From positions 1 to 29,843 of the forward strand of contig CAZHGD010000089.1 in NCBI GenBank assembly GCA_964531735.1: 29,843 nt of DNA, written 5' to 3'. Below the pieces are notes generated by a model that saw only the letters and a program-made list of their open reading frames with translations, searched no databases and was not told the origin of the DNA. Source of the stretch: CAZHGD01 sp964531735. Lineage in GTDB: Bacteria; Armatimonadota; UBA10988. This document shows, piece after piece, positions 17,375 through 25,355 of the stretch. Numbering within the stretch: the first letter of the stretch is position 1; every line of letters begins with the position of its first letter. The translations under genes were made by a program, and so were the position numbers.

Positions 17375-17502
17375 GACCGGCGTCTCGCCGGTCGGCCCGC
17401 GCCAGGCCGACGGCCGCCGGAGCGCGGCCATCATGGGCCGGCCACACGGCCATTGGCGCGGGGCTGGAGCACGTCGGGCGACAGACCGGCGTCTCGCCGG
17501 TC
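17375..17502. repeat. Dispersed palindromic repeat ('TGVSPV/TGETPV' type), two copies of a 19-mer
   Basis: GACCGGCGTCTCGCCGGTC occurs at 17375-17393 and 17484-17502. Each copy is a palindrome with 8-bp arms around TCT. Translation gives the peptide words GTGVSPVG and ATGETPV. From memory, these words recur as spurious proteins from dispersed repeats in Verrucomicrobiota and Planctomycetota genomes. The 90 bases between the copies are also rich in short inverted repeats (for example GGCCGGCC). The recurrence elsewhere in this genome cannot be seen from one window. Confidence 0.65.
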
Positions 17503-17656
17503 GCACGAGCGTTCGTGCACACGATGAGAGCGCCACCGCGTCCGCGCCGAGTGCGCGCTCATCGACCTTCACCCGCGGCCTTAAGCCAGCCGCGTCAGGC
17601 GCGATACGACTCCAGTCCGGTGACGCGTGCGCCGGGCGGCACCAAGGAGAGCATGG

Positions 17657-19222
17657 TTGAAGCGAGGTATGGTCTGGACCGCGTTACTGGCCTGTCTGAT
17701 CGCCGTCTGGCCGGCGGCGGCCTGGGACAGTGTGTCGGCCCTCAACCCGACGCACGGCATCATCTGCAAGGATGCCATTGCCCGTGTCCTCAAGATGAAC
17801 ATCGACCCGGTCCTCCGCAAGGAGCTGGCGCTGTCCGAAGTGCAGAAGGCGCTGGTCGGCGGCGCCAACTCCGAGATGCACGAGGGCAAGCCGCACGGCG
17901 GCAACAACTGGGGCTCCGCGGACATCAAGGGCTGGTTCGACGACTGCCTGACGCAGTACCGCCAGGGGAACCTGACCGGCAGCTCACGGCCGCTGCCGTC
18001 TGGCGCGTACCCGCGCAAGTCCGTGGAAGGCGCCTACTACCACCTCGGCACCATGCTGCACATGGTCAGCGATCTGGGTGTGCCGGCACACGCCTCGCAC
18101 ATCAAGCACGGCATTCTCGAGGCCATGCACGACGACGGCCTGGAGTGGATGGCCACCTGGAACTGGCGGCCCGACTACGCCAATCCCGACACCGACCACG
18201 AGTTCAACGGCACCTCGAACGGTGATCCCGGCTACGCCAATCCGTGGGACTACTACCACCTGAGCCAGGTCTGGACGCTCTACGACATCGACCACGAGCC
18301 GTGTGTCAGCGGCAAGACCTGGGCCCAGGACTACTGGCGCCGGCCGACCAGCCCGTTCGATGAGACCGACAGCAACTTCGGCTCCTACGGCAGCGCGAAC
18401 TGGTCGCTGACCTGGGCCTTCGGCGACAAGGCAGAGTGCCGCTTCCTCAGCCTGCGCCAGGCGCGCTCGGCGGCCGCGGCGCGCTGGGCGTTGCACAGCG
18501 CCGTCAAGGTGCTGGCGCAGCAGCGCCGGTCGCTGAGCAATCCCAACGTGACTGTGCGCCAGAGCGACGGCACCGCCAACACCGTGCTGCTGGGCGACGG
18601 CTTCACCGCGCTGCGGTTCCGGCTGGTGGTCGACCAGGCGCTGAGCCTGCAAGACGTCATCCTGACCACGCAAGGCACCGGCACGGGCAACGTGCAGTCG
18701 CTCGGTCTGTACGTGGACAGCGGCAACGGCGCGGCCGACAACTCCGACAATCTGCTCGGTGAGGGCGGGGTGGACAGTGACGGCACCGTGCTGGTCAACC
18801 TGGAGCACCAGTCGTACCAACTGACGCCGGGCCAACCGTACGACCTGCTGGTCTATGCCAACACGCTGCCCACCGGTGGCATCGCCAAGAGCATCACGCC
18901 GGTCGCCGGCGGCCTGGCCGGTGGCGGGCTCCTGCTGGGCCTGCTGGCCCTGCTGACCACCGCCGGCCCGCGCGGCAGCGTGCGCCGGCCGCAGTGGCGC
19001 CTGGCCTTGGCGTTGACCGCGGGGCTGATGCTGGCGTTCCTGTCGGCCTGCGGCGGCAGCGGCAGTACGCCCGCCGGTGGCGGCACGTTCCAGGCCGGTA
19101 TCCAGCGCCTGTCGTTCACCGACGCGGGTGGTCAGGTCTACCAGATGGACGACCTCACGGCCCAGGGCCCGGTGTACAACCTGGTCACCAGCCTGCCGAC
19201 GGCCACGCGCAGCGCGCGTTAA
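17657..19222 (+). CDS. Exported zinc phospholipase C-like protein with membrane/lipobox tail
   Basis: 521 residues from TTG 17657 (AGGAG 7 bases upstream; ATG 17669 and GTG 17627 are alternatives). A signal peptide ends AAA before W23, so the mature protein would begin with Trp. Bacterial zinc phospholipases C also begin with Trp and use it as a metal ligand. Further probable ligands are H33, H135, D139 and H145 (the HxxxDxxxPxH motif) and H151/E155. Residues about 310-405 are a beta-rich domain. The tail has hydrophobic segments at about 416-438 and 448-463, then a perfect lipobox LSAC with C465 and a Gly/Ser linker. Hydrolysis of phospholipids or another phosphodiester is inferred from the metal motif. 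The function of the tail is unclear. Confidence 0.78.
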   Translation: MKRGMVWTALLACLIAVWPAAAWDSVSALNPTHGIICKDAIARVLKMNIDPVLRKELALSEVQKALVGGANSEMHEGKPHGGNNWGSADIKGWFDDCLTQYRQGNLTGSSRPLPSGAYPRKSVEGAYYHLGTMLHMVSDLGVPAHASHIKHGILEAMHDDGLEWMATWNWRPDYANPDTDHEFNGTSNGDPGYANPWDYYHLSQVWTLYDIDHEPCVSGKTWAQDYWRRPTSPFDETDSNFGSYGSANWSLTWAFGDKAECRFLSLRQARSAAAARWALHSAVKVLAQQRRSLSNPNVTVRQSDGTANTVLLGDGFTALRFRLVVDQALSLQDVILTTQGTGTGNVQSLGLYVDSGNGAADNSDNLLGEGGVDSDGTVLVNLEHQSYQLTPGQPYDLLVYANTLPTGGIAKSITPVAGGLAGGGLLLGLLALLTTAGPRGSVRRPQWRLALALTAGLMLAFLSACGGSGSTPAGGGTFQAGIQRLSFTDAGGQVYQMDDLTAQGPVYNLVTSLPTATRSAR

Positions 19223-19240
19223 GCGACGGCGCGTGACCGC

Positions 19241-19275
19241 GACCGCCCGGAGCGGCGTCCCCGCTCCGGGCGGTC
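19241..19275 (+). terminator. Perfect 15-bp hairpin after the phospholipase-like gene
   Basis: GACCGCCCGGAGCGG (19241-19255) and CCGCTCCGGGCGGTC (19261-19275) pair exactly around the loop CGTCC, 18 bases after the stop. There is no true T-run, only GATTCCCTT downstream. It likely separates this gene from hypF. Confidence 0.6.
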
Positions 19276-19295
19276 GGCGATTCCCTTGCATTACC

Positions 19296-21611
19296 ATGGA
19301 CGGCATGGATGGTCAGTCGCCGGGTGTGGTGCGCGAACGCTGCGAGGTGCGCGGGCTGGTGCAGGGCGTCGGGTTCCGCCCGTGGGTCTGCCGGTTGGCG
19401 CGCGAAGCCGGCTTGGTCGGCTGGGTGGCCAACCACACCGCCGGAGTCACCATCGAGGTCGAAGGCCCGACGGCCACCGTGGCCGAGTTCCTTGGCCGTC
19501 TGGTGGGCGAGCTACCGGCGCCGGCCCGCATCGACCAGCTCGGGCGCGAACCGGTGCCGCCACGCGGCGAGACCGAGTTCACCATCGCGGCCAGCGAACT
19601 ACGCGGCGGCGCGGTGGCGCTGATCTTGCCCGACCTGGCCACCTGCGCCGACTGCCGGCGCGAGCTGACCACCGCGGGCGACCGGCGCCAGGGCTACGCG
19701 TTCACCAACTGCACCCGCTGCGGGCCGCGGTTCACCATCATCCGCGACGTGCCCTACGACCGGCCGCAGACCACGATGAGCGGCTTCACGATGTGCGCCG
19801 ACTGCGACCGCGAGTACCACGACCCGGCCGACCGGCGGTTCCACGCGCAGCCGAACGCGTGCCCGAGCTGCGGGCCGCGGGTGGAGTTGGTGGGCAGCTC
19901 GGCCTCCCCCTCTCCGCGGGCTCTCTGTGCCTGTGGCGCAGATGAGATGGGGCCGGGGGGTGAGGTCGCGGCCGCCGCGGCGCTCCTGCGTGCGGGCGGC
20001 ATCCTGGCCGTCAAGGGCCTCGGCGGCTACCACCTCGCCTGTGATGCGGCCAACTCGGCTGCGGTGCAGCGGCTGCGCGAGCGCAAGCAGCGCGAGGCGA
20101 GGCCGCTGGCGGTGATGGTGGCCGGCCTGGCCGCAGCCGCCGAACTGGCCGTGATCAGCGGGGCCGAAGCCGACCTGCTGACGTCGCCCGCGGCGCCGAT
20201 CGTGCTGCTCACTCCGCGCTCCGGCGCGCCGTTGGCGCCCGAAGTCGCGCCGGACGTGACCACCGTGGGCGTCATGCTGGCCTACACGCCGTTGCACGTG
20301 CTGCTGCTGGCCGAGTTCGGTGGCCCACTGGTGATGACCTCGGGCAACCGGAGCGACGAGCCGATTGCGCACCAGGACGACGACGCGCAGGCGCGTCTGA
20401 GCGATATCGCCGATGCGTTGCTGATCCACGACCGGCCGATCCAGCGCCGCTGTGACGACAGCGTGGTCATGGTGGTGGACGACGAACCGCTGCCGTTGCG
20501 CCGTAGTCGCGGCTGGGCGCCGGCGCCGCTGCGGCTGAACCGGGCCGGCGAGGCGGTGGTGCTCGCCGTCGGTGGGCACCAGAAGAACACCTTCTGCCTG
20601 GTGCGGGGCGACGAAGCGTTCCTGTCGCCCCACGTGGGCGACCTCGAGAACGACCGCGCGTTGGCCGCCTTCGAGACCGGGATTGCCGACTTCGAGCGGC
20701 TGTTCGAGCTGCGGCCGACGGTGCTGGCACACGATTTGCATCCCGACTATCTGGCGACGCGCTACGCGATGGAGCGCGCGCGCCGTGACGGGCTGAGATC
20801 CATCAGCGTGCAACATCACCACGCCCATATCGCGGCCTGCCTGGCCGACAACGAGGCCGACGGTCCGGTCATCGGCGTCGCCTTCGACGGCACCGGGCTC
20901 GGACCGGACGGCACCGTCTGGGGCGGCGAGATCCTCCTGGCCGATCGTCGCGGCTCTGAGCGGGTGGGCCACTTGCGGCCGTTCCACCTGGCCGGCGGCG
21001 ACGCCGCGGTGCGCCAGGGCTGGCGGGTCGCTCTCGATCTGCTGCGGCACTGCGGACTGCCCGCTCAGGTGCCCGGTGCGCCGCCGGCCGCAGCCGAGTT
21101 CATCGGCCAGATGCTCGCGCATCAGGTGCGCTGCGTGGTGACCACCAGCGCCGGGCGCCTGTTCGACGGCGTCAGCGCCTTGCTCGGCTGCCGGGCGGCG
21201 TCACGCTACGAAGGCGAGGGCGCCGTGGCCCTCGAAGGAGCCTGCGCGGCCACCGCCGAAACGCTCCCGTTCGACCTGGCGCCGGCCGACGGCGTCTGGC
21301 AGATCGACTGGCGCCCGGCCGTTCGAACGGCGTTCGAGAAACGAACGGCGGTCACCGCGGGTGAGTTGGCGACGGCTTTCCACCACGGTTTGGCCGCTGC
21401 GGTGGTACGCTTGTGCCGGCGACTGGCCGACGAGCACGGTGTGGCGACGGTGGCGCTGAGCGGCGGCTGCCTGGTCAACCGGCGGCTGGCCGAGGCGCTG
21501 ACCGCCGGGCTGAAGCGGGTTGGACTGGACGTTCTGAGGCACCGGCGCGTGCCACCGAACGACGGCGGGTTGAGCCTGGGTCAGGCGGTAGTGGCCCAGA
21601 CGCAAACATAG
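19296..21611 (+). CDS. hypF: Carbamoyltransferase HypF, [NiFe]-hydrogenase maturation
   Basis: 771 residues, a normal HypF length. HypF uses carbamoyl phosphate and ATP to make the thiocarboxamide on HypE that becomes cyanide on the hydrogenase iron. Domains in order: acylphosphatase (VRGLVQGVGFRPW, 18-30); two zinc fingers with C117/C120, C139/C142, C167/C170 and C189/C192; a YrdC-like domain (about 220-390, GGILAVKGLGGYHLACDA, KQREARPLAVM); and a Kae1-like domain with HHHAHIAACLAD, AFDGTGLGPDGTVWGGE and LSGGCLVN. ATG 19296 is chosen; ATG 19305 is equally possible, and the long upstream extension overlaps the previous gene. hypC follows after 10 bases. Identity is secure. Confidence 0.96.
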   Translation: MDGMDGQSPGVVRERCEVRGLVQGVGFRPWVCRLAREAGLVGWVANHTAGVTIEVEGPTATVAEFLGRLVGELPAPARIDQLGREPVPPRGETEFTIAASELRGGAVALILPDLATCADCRRELTTAGDRRQGYAFTNCTRCGPRFTIIRDVPYDRPQTTMSGFTMCADCDREYHDPADRRFHAQPNACPSCGPRVELVGSSASPSPRALCACGADEMGPGGEVAAAAALLRAGGILAVKGLGGYHLACDAANSAAVQRLRERKQREARPLAVMVAGLAAAAELAVISGAEADLLTSPAAPIVLLTPRSGAPLAPEVAPDVTTVGVMLAYTPLHVLLLAEFGGPLVMTSGNRSDEPIAHQDDDAQARLSDIADALLIHDRPIQRRCDDSVVMVVDDEPLPLRRSRGWAPAPLRLNRAGEAVVLAVGGHQKNTFCLVRGDEAFLSPHVGDLENDRALAAFETGIADFERLFELRPTVLAHDLHPDYLATRYAMERARRDGLRSISVQHHHAHIAACLADNEADGPVIGVAFDGTGLGPDGTVWGGEILLADRRGSERVGHLRPFHLAGGDAAVRQGWRVALDLLRHCGLPAQVPGAPPAAAEFIGQMLAHQVRCVVTTSAGRLFDGVSALLGCRAASRYEGEGAVALEGACAATAETLPFDLAPADGVWQIDWRPAVRTAFEKRTAVTAGELATAFHHGLAAAVVRLCRRLADEHGVATVALSGGCLVNRRLAEALTAGLKRVGLDVLRHRRVPPNDGGLSLGQAVVAQTQT

Positions 21612-21621
21612 GGTAGCGACC

Positions 21622-21852
21622 ATGTGTCTGGCAGTACCGATGCGCGTGACGGCGGTTGAGGGCGACGAGGTGGTGGTCGAACTGCACGGCGTGCGACAGC
21701 GCGCGAGGCGAGACCTGCTGGACGAAGTGGCCGTGGACGACCATGTGATCGTCCACGCCGGCTATGCCATCGCGGTGCTCGACGAGATTGAAGCGGCGGC
21801 CACCCAGGCGCTGTTCGCCGAGGTGGCGGCGGGAGCACCCGATGCAGCTTGA
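21622..21852 (+). CDS. hypC: Hydrogenase maturation chaperone HypC
   Basis: A 76-residue protein starting MCLAVPMRV, the invariant HypC/HupF N terminus. Cys2 is the residue that carries the iron-cyanide group and contacts HypD and the hydrogenase large subunit. The rest forms the small beta barrel of the family. The start is fixed by Cys2, although the ribosome site is weak. The end overlaps hypD by 11 bases. Confidence 0.96.
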   Translation: MCLAVPMRVTAVEGDEVVVELHGVRQRARRDLLDEVAVDDHVIVHAGYAIAVLDEIEAAATQALFAEVAAGAPDAA

Positions 21853-22933
21853 GGTGTTCCAGTCGCGCGAGGCGGTCACCGCGCTGGCCGAGGACATCGC
21901 CCGGCTGGCGCCGACTGACCGCCGCGTGAAGATCATGCACGTCTGCGGCTCGCACGAGCACAGCCTCAGTCAATGGGGCCTGCGGTCGCTGCTGCCCGAG
22001 ACGGTCGAGTTGATCGCCGGGCCGGGCTGCCCGGTGTGCGTCTGCCCCGACCACGAGATCCGCGAGGCCATCGCCGTGGCCGACGGTGGCGCACTCCTGG
22101 TCACCTATGGTGACATGCTGCGCGTGCCGTCCAGCCAGGGCTCGCTGCAGGACGCCGCCGCCCGCGGCGCCGATGTGCGGCTGGTCTACTCGGCGGCCGA
22201 CGCGGCCCGCCTGGCCCGCGAGAACCCGCAGCGGCAGGTGTGCTTCTTCGCCGTCGGCTTCGAGACCACGGCGGCGCCGACCGCGGCGCTGCTGCTCGAC
22301 AGCCCGCCGGAGAACCTGTCGGTGCTGACCGCGCACCGGCTGACGCCACCGGCCATGGCGCTGCTGCTGCGCTCGGGCGACATCGAGATCGACGCGCTGA
22401 TCGCGCCGGGCCACGTCTCGGTGGTCACCGGCGCCGAGGCCTGGGCCACGTTCGCCGACGAGTTCGGCCTGCCGACGGTGGTCGCCGGCTTCGAGCCCAC
22501 CGACGTGCTCCTGGCCGTCCGCGATATCCTCCAGCAGCGGCGCGATGGCCGGGTGGCGCTGGGCAACGTCTACGGCCGCGTGGTCTCGCCGGCCGGCAAC
22601 CAGCGCGCGCAAGCGGCGCTGAGCGGCGCGTTTCGGGTCGGCGCGGTGTGGTGGCGCGGCCTGGGCGAACTGCCCGACACCGGCCTGCTGATCCGCGACG
22701 AGCTGGGCCACCTCGACGCCCGTCGCCGGTTCGGCCTGCACCTGGAGCCGACCGACGAGGAACTGCCCCAGGGCTGCCAGTGCAACCGTGTCATGCTGGG
22801 CCAGATCCCACCGAGTGACTGCGGCCTGTTCGGCACGGCCTGCCATCCAGCGCGCCCGCACGGGCCGTGTATGGTATCGCAGGAGGGCACGTGCTATATC
22901 TGGTACCAGTACGGCGGCAAGGGCGCTGGCTAG
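21842..22933 (+). CDS. hypD: Hydrogenase maturation protein HypD
   Basis: A 363-residue iron-sulfur protein that builds the Fe(CN)2CO unit with HypC and HypE. Visible hallmarks are CGSHEHS (C35), GPGCPVCVCPDHE (C63, C66, C68), GFETTAAPTA, NVYGRVVSPAGNQRA, and the C-terminal [4Fe-4S] cluster region with C312, C314, C327, C334, C343 and C351 (GCQCNRVMLG ... GPCMVSQEGTCYIWY). GGAG precedes ATG 21842, which lies inside the end of hypC. No hypE follows; the next genes are unrelated membrane proteins. Confidence 0.96.
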   Translation: MQLEVFQSREAVTALAEDIARLAPTDRRVKIMHVCGSHEHSLSQWGLRSLLPETVELIAGPGCPVCVCPDHEIREAIAVADGGALLVTYGDMLRVPSSQGSLQDAAARGADVRLVYSAADAARLARENPQRQVCFFAVGFETTAAPTAALLLDSPPENLSVLTAHRLTPPAMALLLRSGDIEIDALIAPGHVSVVTGAEAWATFADEFGLPTVVAGFEPTDVLLAVRDILQQRRDGRVALGNVYGRVVSPAGNQRAQAALSGAFRVGAVWWRGLGELPDTGLLIRDELGHLDARRRFGLHLEPTDEELPQGCQCNRVMLGQIPPSDCGLFGTACHPARPHGPCMVSQEGTCYIWYQYGGKGAG

Positions 22934-22987
22934 CGGCTGAGTCCCTTCGGCCGCCACTGCGTTGAGCCGCCGTTGGGAGCGTTGGGT

Positions 22988-23584
22988 ATGGACCAGAGGC
23001 GCGTTGGGCTCGCGGCCGTTGCCACGCTTTTCCTGCTTGTGCTGGCCGTCATTCGAGGGCGCTTCGCCGCTGCCCAGGCCGCCGCGCCGCCGACCTCGCG
23101 ACGCCAGCACCGGACGCTCGCCGTGGCCGTGGTCGTGGCTCTGTGCGCGGTGGGCGTGATCGGCACGCTGACCGCCTATGGCCGCAACATGGTCGCCGAG
23201 TACCAGGACCGCCTTCGTTACCACGGCGTGGCGGTGACAGGCACTGTCGAGCGCGCGCCCGGCGGCGGCTTCACCTACGCCTACGTGTCTGGTGGCCAGA
23301 GGCGTGAGGCACTGATCCACAGTTGGCCGGAGGGCGAGCGGCTCGCGGCCGGCGCCACCATCGACGTGATGGTTCTGCCGGAGGACCCGTCGTTCAGCCA
23401 GCCGCTGGTCGTGTTGCGGCAGCCGTCGCGGCCGCGCGTGCCGCCGGGCCGTATCCTGTCTGGTTGGCTGATCGTGCTGGGCCTGTGCGCCGTCACGCTC
23501 CGGGTTGGCTGGAGTCGTGCGGCGGCCGCGGAGAAGGTTGGCGAGGCGGGTGGAGTGGATGTCTCCGGGGGCGAGCAACGATGA
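22988..23584 (+). CDS. DUF3592-like membrane protein
   Basis: 198 residues with hydrophobic segments near 8-22, 42-63 and 160-177. Between the last two lies a soluble beta domain of the DUF3592 pattern: VAVTGTVERAPGGGFTYAYVSGGQRREA, then GATIDVMVLPEDPSFSQPL. GGGAG lies about 8 bases before ATG 22988. The stop overlaps the ATG of the next gene (ATGA), and that protein carries a similar domain, so the pair probably works together. Function is unknown. Confidence 0.75.
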   Translation: MDQRRVGLAAVATLFLLVLAVIRGRFAAAQAAAPPTSRRQHRTLAVAVVVALCAVGVIGTLTAYGRNMVAEYQDRLRYHGVAVTGTVERAPGGGFTYAYVSGGQRREALIHSWPEGERLAAGATIDVMVLPEDPSFSQPLVVLRQPSRPRVPPGRILSGWLIVLGLCAVTLRVGWSRAAAAEKVGEAGGVDVSGGEQR

Positions 23585-24690
23585 GTGTGACCGTTGCGGT
23601 AGCTGGCCTGCTGGGCGCGTTGCTGGGCCTGAGCCTGCTCCTCGACCGCTTCATGCGGCGACTGCGGGCGGCCTTGCCCAACGAGGCTGCGCCCGGCGCA
23701 GAGCCAGTGGGCACCGAGCCCGGTCCCGCGCTGGATGGCCGAGTTGCCGAGTACGCGGTCAGCCCCCAAGGGCGACGCGCGCTCCGCGACGAGCGGGTAG
23801 TGTGGCGGCTCGTCGCTGCCTTGATGCTCACAGCCTACGGCGTGATGGTGGCCGCGGCGCCACCACGACTGCTTGAGGCCGGTGGGCACGCGTTCATGAT
23901 CGTGCTGATGGCCATCCTGGTGGGCGTGGTGCTGAGGTCGGTCGACCGGCGCGAGCGGCGTTACCGCGTCGACGCCGAGGGCCTGTCGGTGGTTGGCACA
24001 GGCGGCACCAAGACCATCCGCTGGGGCGAGGTGCTCCGGGTCGAGTGCGCCTTCATCCGGCCACGGGAGGTGGAGGCCGTGCTGAGTGGTCACGACGGCC
24101 AGGCCCTGTCGATCTCGACGGCGGATCTGTCGCTTTCGGACGCTCGCGAACTGCTCGGTCACATCGCCGTGCACACCGCCGCCGTGCCGGAGCGCGTCCT
24201 GCTCAGTAGCCCGCAGCGATTGCCGAGTCTGAAATGCGACCTGTGGTGGGTGACGCCGTGCCTGTGTGCTGCCATGGGTGTGGGCTGCCTGTCCGTGGCG
24301 GGCCGGCTGGCCCGCACCGGTCAGCGCGACCTGGCCCTCAGCCAAGCGTTGCGCGACCACGCGGTGACCACCGTGGCCACGGTAGGCCCAGCCCGCGATC
24401 GCTGGGCGGCAGCCAGCTACACCTACCGGGTGGGCGACGTGGTCTACCAGGCCGACATTGACGGGCCGACACCAGCTGCGCCGGGCGACACGGTCACCGT
24501 GGCCTATCTGCCGGAGCAGCCCGGGTGCAGCGGCTTGGTCAGCCAGCTCGTCGAGCCTCCGCGTTCGGCGCGCCAGGTGAACGCGTTCGCGGTCGGCTTG
24601 TTGCTCATGTCACTGGAGTGCCTGGCGGCGGCGTGGTTCCCATTGCGAGCGCGAGTGCGCACGACGGCCGCCGCCGACGGTGGCGGATAG
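23581..24690 (+). CDS. Larger membrane protein with C-terminal DUF3592-like domain
   Basis: 369 residues. An N-terminal hydrophobic segment (4-22) is followed by a linker, a two-segment membrane region (about 77-120), a soluble stretch resembling a PH-like YcxB/YdbT domain (RYRVDAEGLSVVGTGGTKTIRWGEVLRVE), another membrane segment (about 225-243) and a DUF3592-like beta domain near 265-315 (VATVGPARDRWAAASYTYRVGDVVYQADI, DTVTVAYLPEQPGCSGL). A last hydrophobic segment ends the protein. Translation starts at the ATGA overlap with the gene before. Function unknown. Confidence 0.72.
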   Translation: MSVTVAVAGLLGALLGLSLLLDRFMRRLRAALPNEAAPGAEPVGTEPGPALDGRVAEYAVSPQGRRALRDERVVWRLVAALMLTAYGVMVAAAPPRLLEAGGHAFMIVLMAILVGVVLRSVDRRERRYRVDAEGLSVVGTGGTKTIRWGEVLRVECAFIRPREVEAVLSGHDGQALSISTADLSLSDARELLGHIAVHTAAVPERVLLSSPQRLPSLKCDLWWVTPCLCAAMGVGCLSVAGRLARTGQRDLALSQALRDHAVTTVATVGPARDRWAAASYTYRVGDVVYQADIDGPTPAAPGDTVTVAYLPEQPGCSGLVSQLVEPPRSARQVNAFAVGLLLMSLECLAAAWFPLRARVRTTAAADGGG

Positions 24691-24786
24691 CCGCGCACGG
24701 CCGCTGCTCGCACCCGTCGGCCACGAAGGACTCCCGCCCCCGGCGGCCAACAGCCCTCCAGCGACCGCCACGGAGGCCCGATACCC

Positions 24787-25239
24787 ATGCTGAAGACCCA
24801 GCTCATCCAGCCCGACATCCTGGCCGCGCTCGGGCGCGCCGGGCATGGCTCGAAGATCCTCATCGCCGATGGTAACTACCCGTTTTCGACCAAGCTCGGC
24901 GGCAAGGCCACGCTGGTCAACCTCAACCTGTCGCCCGGCCTGGTCAAGGTGACCGACGTGCTCCACGCGCTGCTGACCGCCATTCCCGTGGAGAACGCCG
25001 CGGTGATGCAGTACGCCACCACCGGGCCGAACAGCCTGAAGGCCGATCCGCCGGTCTGGGCGTCGTTCAAGCAGTTGCTGGTCGGCGCGGGGTTCGAACA
25101 GGACTTCGAGCGCATCGAGCGGTTCAAGTTCTACGACGTGGCCGGCGCCGACGACGTCGCCCTGACCATCGCCACCGGTGACCAGGCCATCTACGCCAAC
25201 TTGCTGCTGACCATCGGCGTGGTCAAGCCGCCGGCGTAG
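24787..25239 (+). CDS. RbsD/FucU family sugar mutarotase
   Basis: A 150-residue cytosolic protein that speeds anomer interconversion of ribose (RbsD) or fucose (FucU). Visible are H20 in GHGSKILIADGNYP with D28, N30 and Y31, and the C-terminal YANLLLTIGVV strand with the family's Tyr and Asn. Sequence alone does not separate RbsD from FucU activity. GGAGG lies 10 bases before the ATG. It precedes a Gfo/Idh/MocA oxidoreductase, which fits a sugar catabolism or modification context. Confidence 0.92.
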   Translation: MLKTQLIQPDILAALGRAGHGSKILIADGNYPFSTKLGGKATLVNLNLSPGLVKVTDVLHALLTAIPVENAAVMQYATTGPNSLKADPPVWASFKQLLVGAGFEQDFERIERFKFYDVAGADDVALTIATGDQAIYANLLLTIGVVKPPA

Positions 25240-25266
25240 CCACCGGCCCCGTCGTCCAGCTTGCTC

Positions 25267-25296
25267 GGCCGCCTCGCCGCCGCCGGCGAGGCGGCC
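25267..25296 (+). terminator. Perfect 13-bp hairpin after the mutarotase gene
   Basis: GGCCGCCTCGCCG (25267-25279) and CGGCGAGGCGGCC (25284-25296) pair exactly around CCGC, 27 bases after the stop. It lacks a T-run. It may separate this gene from the downstream oxidoreductase, or only modulate read-through. Confidence 0.5.
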
Positions 25297-25355
25297 AGGG
25301 GTGAGCTGCCGTGCCCGCCACCGGGCCTGCTGCCGGTTCACCGAAAGGTCGTTCC

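Larger units (their letters stand above)
17229..17656. other. 428-bp divergent intergenic region
   Basis: Holds the minus-strand promoter for the ABC operon (17287-17316), the repeat element (17375-17502) and, at the right end, the ribosome site of the phospholipase gene (AGGAG, 7 bases before TTG 17657). Short open frames across it come from the repeat and are not regarded as genes. Confidence 0.6.

Noticed and set aside
17375..17502. CRISPR array
   Set aside because: Only two copies of a short palindrome with one spacer, no leader and no cas genes in the window.
15465..17660. 731-codon plus-strand open frame opposite the substrate-binding protein gene
   Set aside because: It is antisense to a gene with clear domains. 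Long mirror frames are expected when third positions are nearly all G or C, and its translation is low-complexity Val/Asp/His/Arg-rich with no known motif.
17653..18225. ATG at 17653 close to a good ribosome site
   Set aside because: It opens a frame without domain content that ends inside the phospholipase gene. The TTG at 17657 gives a signal peptide and the metal motif.
19599..21122. 507-codon minus-strand frame inside hypF
   Set aside because: Shadow of hypF; the hypF domains are complete on the plus strand.
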